Assembly: GCF_932526225.1 (NCBI RefSeq)
Contig: NC_064045.1
Coordinates: 7,052,998-7,116,997, forward strand
Direction of reading: 5' to 3'
Length of the DNA stretch: 64,000 nt
From: Nematostella vectensis
Lineage: Eukaryota; Cnidaria; Anthozoa; Actiniaria; Edwardsiidae
Below, one piece after another: positions 21,801-31,900 of this stretch (positions are counted from its first letter, which is position 1; every line of letters starts with the position of its first letter). A program made the translations under genes and the position numbers. The notes beneath the pieces are model-generated. The model was given only the letters and a program-made list of their open reading frames with translations, had not been told where the DNA came from and made no database searches.

Positions 21801-24800
21801 GGATGAATCAGTAGACTGCTAGCCGTCTCTCCATTGGCGAAATTCCCAAAATAAGGCGCGACAATGCTTGAGTGCCGTAGGCGCAAAAAAGCGTTTCTCC
21901 ATATCTCCGAGCGTCTACCCGACCTAAGCCTCCCTCGCAGGCGTTTTTAAGCAGGCGTCACAACGAGCGAGGAATGCTAACCTAGAGGGAAACCTGACCC
22001 CACGAGAGCCTACTGCGTATATTGTTATTACGGACTACAGACGCGACAAGACAGACTGGTTCACAGGGTAATGAATCAAGAGACTATGAAAATATATGAA
22101 GTCTACTGATTTTATCAAAAAAGGGCGACAGAGTGAACTATCGATGGCCGGTAAACTTGTTCACAGCGAGTAAATAACGTAGTTATACCCTGAGAGTTGT
22201 TTTAAATCTCTTTAAATCCCATCCAAAGTGGTTGGAGATGAGTCGACGCAATTTAGGTCTTTTAATAAACGGTGAATTGCCTTCGAGTAATTTCATCGAG
22301 TATGGATTCGCTCTTGGGCTAAAAAACGATTATAAAATTCAATATGGGTCAATATGTTTCCATGCAATTAAGAAATAAGAGTCAATAAGTCAATAATGAG
22401 TCAATAAGAAATATGTATTCACCTTCGCCGATAAACAAAGAACAGTACCAGCACGATGATGATGATGACAATGAAGATAGTTGGGACAATGATGGTTACT
22501 GTGTTCACTCCCCGGGAAGAAGACTTCCGGTAAGCAAGCGCACTTCCGTTAATCACCTCTTCACTTCCAGTAGGGGTGATGCTCGTCACAACCTCTGTTG
22601 TTTTTTTAGTGATTTCAATTGTCGATTGCGTGATTTCTGTCCCGGTACTGGTGGATTGCGTTACTCCCTTTGTCGTACTGACATTTGGCTGCGTTACTTC
22701 AGTGTACGGTCGGGTGGATCGCGTCGCGTTTGGTGGCGTGACAGTTGTCACGTTTGTGGTGACGGTACTGGTAACGTCATCCTTCCTAGTGCTCAGGGAC
22801 GTCGGTTTCGATGTCACGGTAGAACTTGTCGGGGCTATCAAAGCAACCAAATGACATTAGGGATGGACCATTAGAAAAGTGAAGGGGGATGGGCACACGA
22901 TAAAAAGTCTGGAAAAAAATGCATATAGCCCAAACCAGACAGAAAAAATGGATACAACGATAAAAAACGCACGTCTTGGAGACTAGAAAAAAAAAAAAAC
23001 ATGCACGAATGAAACCTCCTCCCCCCTTCACTTTTCTAATGGTCCGTCCCTTACTAGTTATGTACTGCAATATGTTATTTGTTGCTGCAGTTGTTGTAGC
23101 CGCTACTCATGCTTATATTTTAGTACCGTGTTATTGTTACCGGCACATTGTGATGTGCTGTCGTCGCCTTTGTAAAGCCGGCTTTGTTTTTCGTTCCTGG
23201 TTTTCTATTTGTTGTTTTTGTTGTTGTTGATGTCGTATGCTGAGACTATTGTTGTTGTTGTTGTTGTTGTTCCTGTGTTTCTTATTGTTGTCGTAACGTA
23301 CCCGCCTCCTCCTGACCGTTGCCTTCATTTTGTCTCAAATGTTGTATATTGCTGTTTTCTTTACTGTTTGTAATTACTGATGTACCGCTAATGTTGCTGA
23401 TTTATCAACGAATAGAAATGCGTTACTAGAAGACAAGAATAGGGGGCCTGCAATTAGAAATCACGAGACATTTTGGGTGACAAATTTGCGCGCGCACCGC
23501 TTTTGGCGGCAAAATAACAACGATAAAAATCCACTTACTTTGCGCGCGCACCGCTTTTGGCGGCAAAATAACAACGATAAAAATCCACTTACTTTGCGCG
23601 CGCGCCGCTTTTGGCGGCAAAATAACAACGATAAAAATCCACTTAGCGCTTATGAATCAGTCAGAAAGGGCTTACTTTCTTAAAATATTTTTTGGCGTTT
23701 AAACGTTATTTTCCCACTTAAAAGTCACGTGATCTCTCGTGCAAGTCCGGCGGATTCTGTAAACTGAAGGATTTGAAGACATTGGTATTCATGTCGCTGA
23801 ACGGATTAAGTTTAGGTGCTTGACTGTCGCGTGGCAAAGTATTTTAAATTAAAAAGGGTCAGGTTATTTAACTTCGAATCTCCGAATTCTCTAAATACAG
23901 CCCAATGGAATCTGACTCTGCTCAACGCGAGAGCTCGTTCTTTTTATAGTTTACCAACTTTTAAGCGTGTTTGTAGCTTTCGGGCTCAAACAGTCTCTGT
24001 CAGCCGCCATTTTGTCATCTTATCAAAGTACCAAAAGCGAAGTATTATCAATTTCCATCGGCTGATTTGGGGTATCCAATGCAATATTTTCAAAGTACTA
24101 AACTTTGTTTTTAGATAGTTATTTTGATAGTTTAGCACATTATATAGCTTCCAATATTAAATGAAAATAATAACAAGTGGGTGACTGACTAGGGCACTTT
24201 AAGAGTATTTGACCATAAAGTCAAAATGGCGCACAAAAAGTATGTTCTCCCCTTCCCTAATCTAGGAAATTCTACCCCAGGTTCCGCACCTACCTCTAGT
24301 CGGTGGTACCCAGACTTTGAACCAAGCTTCAAATCCTTTGTCGCTGTTGGACGAATCAGATTTAAACAAAACAAATATTTGATTTCCAGATGATAGCAAT
24401 CCCTGTGATGGTGGACTATGCACTCCTGAGAACACGCCAAGTGAAGGAGCTTTAACGTCACTTCCATCAAATACCTGGACACTATCTACGTCACTCCCGC
24501 TTTGGAGCAGGAATGTAGTGAAGTTCAAAGATATCTTGGATCCGGTTGCTATGGTGATTGACCAAGAACAAATCTGCCCGTTGGGGTAAGGCTTGGGGAA
24601 ATTTGGTGAAGCGAGGGTGCCGTTGCTAGAGCCGTTAATTATGTAGGCGCAGCCTGGAAGAACAAGAAAAGCATGCTATATATCAGCATGCATTTCGTAA
24701 ATAAGGCCATAATAGAGGTGTGAGCCAGCCTTACCTGTATAGTGTAAACATGAACTCACCTTGTTTTAGTGTGAAACAGTCTTTCTCGTAAAGTGTGCAC

Positions 24801-27800
24801 CGGTCTTATAACATTACTAGTCGTGTAAACAAGAACTCACTTTTAAAATGTGAACCAGTCTTACTTCCTTATTCTTGTGTAGTGTGAATCAGACAACTTT
24901 TGTAGTGTGGACAAGGCATTAAATGTATTGTGTGAACCAGGTATTTCTTGGATAGTGGAAACCAGGCAGTTTTAGTGTGAACAAGGTATTACTTGTATAG
25001 TGTGAACTGGCCTTAGTTTTATAGTAAGAACCCGGCTTACTTTTGTAGTAGCAGTAGTGCATTGTGTGGTCGTTAATGCCGGCGCCATAAGGGTAGCTAC
25101 CGCCATATCCGTCCCCGTTATTTACATCTTCCGTATCGAAACGTAACCATTCCGTAACCGCTACAGCGTACTGTACCTGAAAAATGACAATAGTCTCAGT
25201 AAGTTTTAACCATACGTACACCCCTTCCTTATGACGTTTTCTCTTCATTAAGTATTGCGGGACGTGAAAGGACCGCTGGGTGTGCAGTAAGGCACACACA
25301 TGATGTTTAAGCTGTGTGAAGCAGCTTGTACGAACACACTGAGAACTCAGTCACTGAAGCGCATTTGATAATCTCACCAAGTCAATTTGCGCTAAAAATA
25401 CTCAAAATTTAATTTAATAGTTACCCTCAACGGTCGCTGATGTTACGCATTACACAGTAACGCAAAGAGAATGTCACGCTTTGCTTACCTGTTGACAGCT
25501 TGCAGAGCCTTGAGCCAATAGAAAGAAAGGCGTTTCCGTGGGGAGTGGTATGGGAATCGTCTTGCTCCCGTCGCTACGACAGCAAAAATAGATGAGGGTG
25601 TTTCTGTCGTATGTTCCATCAGGGAGCGTGCCTTGGTAATTGTTACTGTTCCTTACATCTTCGTCATCCCATCTGATCCAACCAGAGCTGAAGCCACTCG
25701 GACAACTCCCCTTCTTGTAAATGCAGTATTGACCTGATAGAATTATGGCGATGATTTTGGCGTGACACGTGTCAAGAGTAACGTAAGATATTAGTTGCGT
25801 GACAACATTGCGATAATAACGTTACATATCAGTCACGTGAATTTATTACAAGGGTAAGGTTAGACATCAGTTGCGTGACAACATTGCCAGGATAACGTTT
25901 GATCATTCGATAGTAACGTTAGATATCAAATGCGTGACTGAGTGCCAGGGTAACGTTAGACATCAGTTGCGTCACAAGGTATATAGCGCAGGTAGTTGTT
26001 AGGGTTGTTTGTAATTATGATAATAGTTTATTCAGCTTACTGCAACAACAGTTGGATTACGGAGAACGAAAGCAATTGATAACAACAAAAAAACTAACCG
26101 ATAGGATACAAAATTTATGTTGCGTTACTCATCAGATATAAATTTCATTTGCATCTCAACTTTGAGTTCAAGTATAACACATTGACCTCTCAACCGGCCT
26201 GTACCGGCTTTGGGAAGTACCCACAACCCAAAAAATTCATAAATGCAAACTAAACACAACAAGATGAAGATACTCAGGCATCAGTCTAAGGGATAAATGG
26301 TATTGAAGATATGCATCCAACCAAGGTGTTGGCAACTACTCTTAAGCCAAATAATAGCACAGGTTCTTTGACAAATTTCAAATCGAACAAGGAAAGAAAA
26401 GCAGAATCACCCCTCTCAATAAAACGCTCAAAATACAACACAATGGAGAGAGATCAGCAAACACAGCTCAAGACACAAATAGATACCTTTATTCTGATCC
26501 TCCAGGTTCATTTCCATGGCCTCAAAACACAATGTCCACTCCTTGAAGGCTTGTAAAACCACGAAGATGCCTTTACGGATTTAAAAGCATTCTGGGAGAT
26601 CCAGGGAAAAATGCACGAGGGGAGGGCCAGTCAACACTCCTCTCCCCAAAGTCAGATGGTTTTTTTATAAGTCTTTTCACCCCGAAGCCAAACAAATCAA
26701 TTCCAGGTCATACAGACCCAGAATAGCAGTGTAAACAATTTTGGAATCAATTTGGTTTCAGAAAAGACAGCATTTAGGAGAGCTGTGGTGATTCATTAGA
26801 AAATTATTTTCTCATCCAGGCAAAGCCAAACAAGAAAAAATCATCATGAATCCACCTTTGCTTGCAAATATCCATAAGCAAAGCACTCAATTATGCCCCA
26901 AAAGACTTCATGATGTCCTGGGACACTCTCCTAATATGCTCATAGCTGTATTTTTGATGAAAAATACAAGCAACCATCAACTTGTGCTCGCTTCAGCACA
27001 ACGACGAGAGATTAAAAGTGGGGACCGCAAAGCACTGTTGGAAAGCTTGGATACCGCTGACTGGGTGCAGCTGTGTTTGACTTTGACGGGCTGTATTTAA
27101 CTCAGAATAGGGGGGGAGGTATCTGTTTTCAGTCTGTTTTTTGTAAATTCAGCTCAAAAATAGCCAGGAGTCAATGGGATAATAAGGCCTGGGTAGTTTT
27201 CTCTTAGCATCCAATATAACTTTTTGCCTTAAACTTTGTTAACATCGCCTTAAATTCATTCTTTTTGGCAAGAAGATTAAAGTTGACGGCCTTAACATTT
27301 TCGTAATGTTTTCTTGCTGGTGATGACGTCGCATAATAGATCACGTGACAAAATAGTTTTTAGCTTTTCCGCCGGTGGGGAAAACAGCTTGGACAAAGGT
27401 GTTTACTAAATAAGTGTTGACTTTATGTTTGTCATATGATAGCGTTTTAGCATCCGGAATTTTCTTGCCGTTAACAAGATATTAAATATTTTTTAAGTCA
27501 CGTGACCTGCTGCGAATAATAATGTTGATTTGTGACCGGTGGGCTAAACTTTTCTTGCCGGTTAAGACATCAGTGTGCAGACGTGTTTCAAAGTAACATA
27601 AAAACAAGCGATGTTTTCTTTTTCATAGCGTATCACGTGATCGGCTGGATGACGTCATCACTCAAAATAAAATATTACCAATCAGCTAACATTGCCAAGT
27701 TTGATGTTTTGACCAAAAATGGTGCATTTAAGGCAATGTTAACCCACTTTAAGGCAACTTTCAAAATTTCAACTGTTTTAGCTAAGGATCCAAGCCTTAG

Positions 27801-30708
27801 CTTTGCCTATCGTCACGCAGTACTGCGCATTATTTCATAACGTAGTATTACGTTACTTATCACGCGGTGTTGCGTTACTACTCACCTTTGGGCCAGCTTG
27901 GCCTTGCGTTATCGTTCTTCGTGTCCGTTTTCATACAGAAGTGCCGTTTTAGGTTACTTGCGCTGACGGACGCGTCTAGGTGAAAGCTCGCGGAGTGCGC
28001 GTTCTTGCCGTAGAAGTCTTCCGTATCCTGGTAACGCCACCCTGTCTGCCACGTTAAGCCGGTCGTAGCCGGACACCCGGACAAAGCCTTTGGCAGGCCG
28101 TACTTGCCGGCAGGCCACTGCATACTCACTGCGTCAGAAGAGATGAAAACCACTTGATTACATCAACTGTTATAGTATATCAGTAGTGTTTTATTTCCTG
28201 AGGGGAGGGGGAGGATGGGGGAAGGGGTCACAGATCTATATTATCGCACCGCATTTTATTCGTTGACAAAGTCAAGAAAAAGATAGGCGGACGAAGAGAA
28301 TAATGTGTGTGAGGGTGGGTGGTGGCGGGGGGTTGATGCGCGCCCTGCTTTAACCCTTAGCCACTTGCCTAGTCTTGGGAGTTATACTTGTATGTAGTGT
28401 ACAAATTGAATACGATATATGTAGGCGCAAAGACGAGACAGAACATTATATACTAGACCGACTGACTGATGTCCTGTGCCATGGAAGTCTCGGGCTCTAT
28501 GGAAAGTCGCTGATTCCTCCAGCTCCAGGAGTTGAAAATCGAGAGTTTTCTATTATAGATTCATTTAAAATCAACCATCGACATTTTGCTCAATTTGATT
28601 TAGATTTATCAACTCTTGCTAACAAATCCCTGTTTAGTCGTTTCGTGACATGCTCCGTGACTCCATCGGAGCTCCTGACCCTGACGGTTGACCGTCAGCT
28701 CTACGCCAATAGAATCTCAAGGTTGCTTGTAACGGGAAACTCAAGGGAATGACCCCCGAAAACCCAAGCGATGCCAGCGCCTCTGTTCTAGTTTCAGTCC
28801 GGATTTGTTTATTTGTGTGATGGCATAGGTGCTATTTCTTTACGAGGCACATTTTCAGATTTTAGTCACAGCCAACGCATTGTCGGGATACTTTTTACCT
28901 GTTCTCTTGCAAACTATTTGAACATTACCATTAGTCGCGGGTAAGGGGCGGGTGATTATCTACCGGAGTGAAGTTAGTTCCTTATTCGCAGTTCCTTTTT
29001 CGTCTGTTTCCTTATTCGCTCAGTTCCTTATTTAAATCCGGGGGGGTACTTACATGATACCTTTTAATTCGAGTTGAAACAGTATTTAGGCATAACAGTT
29101 TATTCAGAACAAGTCCAACAGCATTATCGTCGGGTAAATTTCGATGCTTTAACGTGCTCGCTGCTTTCTTTCCAAACGCATTAAAAAAACACAAACGACC
29201 CTCTTTTTAGTCTATTCCTTATTCGGATAAGTAGGTAAAACGAAATCAGGCGTTATGAAATACCATTTCCTTTTTCGAGAAATGTTTAAAAAACACTAAC
29301 GACCCTCTTTTTAGTCTATTCCTTATTCGGATAAGTAGTTAAAACGAAATCAGGCATTATGAAATACCATTTCCTTTTTCGAGAAATGTTTAAAAAACAC
29401 TAACGACCCTCTTTTTAGTCTATTCCTTATTCGGATAAGTAGTTAAAACGTAATCAGGCGTTATGAAATACCATTTCCTTTTTCGAGAAATGTTTAGAAA
29501 GTACTAAAGAACCCTCTCTTTAGTCTATTCCTTATTCGGATAAGTCGTAAAACAAAATCGGAAGTTGGGAGATTCCATTTATTTATTCGAGAAATGTTTA
29601 GAAAACATAAAAAAACCCTCTTTTTAGTCTATTCCTTATTCGGATAAGTAGTTAAAACGAGATAGGGAGTTATGAAATACCATTTCCTTTTTCGAGAACT
29701 CTTTCGAAAGGAGTCGTTAAAGCGAAATCGGGCGTTATGATATTTCCTTTCCTTTATTGAGAAATGATGAGCAAACACTGACAACCCTCTTCATAGTCTA
29801 TTCCTTATTCGGATAAAGTCGTAAAACGAAATCGGACGTTGGGAGATTCCATTTCCTTATTCGCGAAAACTAACTTGAATAAGGAGCAGTTGCCTATTCG
29901 TGTCACTGCACTAATCTATTTGTTTTGTCAGAGCCATATCTAGTAGCCAAGGTGTTAATTGACAACAAGCACTATCTGTCAAATTGTGGTTTTGTTAGCA
30001 AGGTCAAATTCCTTCTACACGCGTACGTAGTCACGTAAAGCGTGAATATTTTTCCTCTAAATATATTAATGCGTTTGGAAAGAAAGCCCAAGATATAAAT
30101 ACATTTATCAGATGAGAGGTAGATTTCCTCTCTTTTGCTAGATTCATTTGTGAAAGCGATTGCACGCATAGCGTAATTTGACCTTTTGTAGCAGATAGAG
30201 TCTCATGTTCACAGCTCCGCTTAGCAGCGAGCACGTTAAAGCATCCAAATTTACCCGACGGAAAATGCTCTTGGACTTGTTCTGAATAAACTGTTATGCC
30301 TAAATACTGTTTCAACTCGAATTAAAAGGTATCATGTAAGTACCCCCCCGGATTTGAATAAGGAACTGATCGAATAAGGAAACAGACGAAAAAGGAACTG
30401 CGAATAAGGAACTAACTTCACTCTGGTTGATTATCTGTATGGCATAACAAATGAAACAACCACCAGCCTGAGTATCTCACTACCTCAAAATACGGACTAT
30501 CGCACAAAATACAATAGTACCCTTGGAGTACCGGCCCAAGTCAAGAGAATGCGAATCTCGAAGGGGTTAGGTTACTCTGCGCGGAAAAGCGAGCTACATA
30601 GATCTAATAGATTAGACTGTGTTTGTGCTGATAAATTGGCTTACCAGCAAGTGGTAGAATAAACAGCACAGCGGCATTGAGAGCAAGTAGTCGATGAAAT
30701 GCCGTCAT
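18819..30708 (-). CDS. ApeC-CUB-mucin-like single-pass receptor (9 exons, complete)
   Basis: Exons: 30708-30645, 28128-27886, 25733-25489, 25176-25041, 24653-24294, 22834-22423, 21762-21712, 21326-21273, 19020-18819. All phases agree; the product is 588 aa. Order: signal peptide (1-21, MTAFHRLLALNAAVLF...); ApeC domain (~25-228) starting WPAGKYGLPKALSGCP, with acidic motifs QDTED, WDDEDV and FDTEDV and paired Cys; CUB domain (~230-345) with SPNFPKPYPNG, VFDGSD, LGVFSG and GFEAWF; Thr/Ser-rich stalk with N-glycosylation sites (~350-455); transmembrane helix (~460-484) followed by YRRRRK; short tail with NPLY at 517-520 and 535-538. ApeC proteins of amphioxus bind bacterial cell-wall sugars, and NPxY motifs recruit PTB adaptors or clathrin machinery. 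Inference: a cell-surface recognition or endocytic receptor. Head-to-head with PMP34. Confidence 0.92.
19021..21272. other. Intron 8 of the ApeC receptor
   Basis: Holds C tracts at 19204-19242 and 20158-20175, and about four tandem copies of a ~15-bp CTTATCGTACCTCA unit at 20085-20137. No coding exon is required, because the flanking exons join in phase. Confidence 0.6.
22857..23053. mobile_element. Harbinger-like MITE, intact, 191 bp
   Basis: The element at 22860-23050 has near-perfect ~30-bp inverted ends (GGGATGGACCATTAGAAAAG at left; right end reverse complement GGGACGGACCATTAGAAAAG) flanked by TTA on both sides. It lies 20 bp upstream of the acceptor of the mucin/transmembrane exon of the ApeC gene. 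A decayed relative is at 1106-1301. Confidence 0.85.
23487..23645. repeat. Tandem repeat, 54 bp unit x ~3
   Basis: Three near-identical units containing GCGCGCGCACCGCTTTTGGC and AACGATAAAAATCCACTTA, in intron 5 of the ApeC gene. Short ORFs on both strands here are repeat artefacts. Confidence 0.9.
24700..25030. repeat. Decayed tandem repeat based on TAGTGTGAACCAG
   Basis: About nine irregular copies of (T)GTAGTGTGAAC(C)AG followed by CTTACTT, fill the intron between ApeC exons 4 and 5. Spacing is irregular at ~35-50 bp. Confidence 0.7.
25767..25985. repeat. Short tandem repeat with GTAACGTTAGATATCAGTTG
   Basis: Four to five diverged copies of AACGTTA-GA(T/C)ATCAGTTGCGTGAC(A) in intron 2 of the ApeC gene. 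Confidence 0.7.
26174..27182. mobile_element. piggyBac-like non-autonomous element, copy 2
   Basis: The element at 26178-27178 (1,001 bp) is flanked by ATAA on both sides (26174-26177, 27179-27182). It has the same ends and interior as copy 1 at 14120-15221, with a ~150-bp deletion and a ~55-bp segment (26725-26775) not present in copy 1. Located in intron 2 of the ApeC receptor gene. Confidence 0.85.
28953..30436. mobile_element. Mutator-like non-autonomous element with ~210-bp inverted repeats
   Basis: The element at 28962-30427 (1,466 bp) is bounded by a perfect 9-bp duplication TGATTATCT (28953-28961, 30428-30436). The ends, ACCGGAGTGAAGTTAGTTCC at left and ACCAGAGTGAAGTTAGTTCC as reverse complement of the right end, stay nearly identical for ~210 bp (to about 29170 and 30218). 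Long inverted repeats plus a 9-bp duplication fit a MULE-type element. The interior contains tandem repeats and no transposase. Lies in intron 1 of the ApeC gene. Confidence 0.85.
29195..29870. repeat. Tandem repeat inside the Mutator-like element, ~104 bp unit x 6-7
   Basis: Units carry CCCTCTTTTTAGTCTATTCC, TTATTCGGATAAGTAG and ATACCATTTCCTTTTTCGAG. The TTCCTTATTCG core is shared with the terminal inverted repeats, suggesting the array arose from the element's own end sequence. Confidence 0.85.
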
Positions 30709-31900
30709 GCTTGTAAGAAGTGTTGTCGTTGGTGATTAAGGGGACAGCAGACGGCGCTAGCTAGGGGAGAATAGACTTGGTTGATTATCGCTTAACCTCT
30801 TGCCATTTCCGCGATAGCCAAGAGATGGTCAAATCAGTGGCGTGATGTGACGCAATGTTTGACTTCTGTCTTGTAAAGGAATCTTGGCATTCCAAGTTCG
30901 TAACGGAAGTGCTCATTAAAGATTCGTTCCCTGTACTGCGACGCTAGTATAGTACGGGTAGTACACTCTTTTCTTTATAAGAAACTTTTTTTTATAAGAA
31001 CGTCCAGCCTGAGATTTCACCAAATTTTTATAACATGCTAGCATATAGCATGCTTTTTTCTTTATAGTCCTGATGCGTTCTAAAAAGCAGAATCAAATTG
31101 TTTTCATAGTAACAACCTTATTACTGCTATTGATCATTTAGTCTAATTCTCTTCTTAATTATTCATTGGGTATTATATTCTTTATGCGCTAAAATTTAAG
31201 AACATCGTTTGTCCCAAAAATAAGAACGGCCCAGCCTCAACTGAAAATTAGACGTTCTTTTAAAAAAGAGTGTTCAGGAAGATTGTTTTTTGTTGTTGTT
31301 GTGTATAATAGTAATGTCCTTCTTTGTTGTGGTTACAAAAAAGAAAATAGGAGATGGCTCAAAATTGTGGAATACTGTGACGTGTAATGTTCTTAAACCG
31401 TTTGCAGTTCTAATGACATCAAAATTTAATCAAGTTCATAACAATAGCAATATCTTTATAGAAGTGGCAAAGAATCGAGAACGAACAAAAATGGGCAAAC
31501 TGCGAAAAAACATTTAACCATCGACGTTTTTCCCCTTTAAATTCTGACTTTTCAGTTTTTGAAGAAAAGTATTTGCTGTTTTACTAGCTATTTCGTTATA
31601 TGATATGACGAGAGAAGCTTACAAAAAATACCTCACAGGTAAATTTTGATGGGTCAACTACAGTAATTAACGCGTATCTTATTTCAGGAAAAAGTAACAT
31701 AAATGGAACAAGAAAAGTTGTATATTATCACGTGATTAATCAGGCCATCCGACACGCTATGGATACAGCAGTTTTATTTCTAAGATTAGTACTTCATGAT
31801 CTCTATTTTGATTTATACATGTGTAAGTTTGAAAACATAATTTCTTACACCAAGTATAATTGCACAGACTTAATTCCTGCTTTTAGAATCAGAAAACAAA
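30709..31900. promoter_or_regulatory. Divergent intergenic region, ApeC receptor / PMP34
   Basis: 1.19 kb between two start codons on opposite strands. It includes an apparent MITE-like inverted pair at ~30960-31270 (ACACTCTTTTCTTTATAAGA against AAAGAACGTC...AAAAAAGAGTGTTCAG). No core-promoter motif is called. Confidence 0.45.

Noticed and set aside
23137-23328. Asn/Gln-rich minus-strand ORF
   Set aside because: Simple (GTT)n repeat in an intron of the ApeC gene.
28375-28752. 125-codon plus-strand ORF in ApeC intron 1
   Set aside because: No ATG start, no recognised domain, no splice partners; probably chance or transposon debris.
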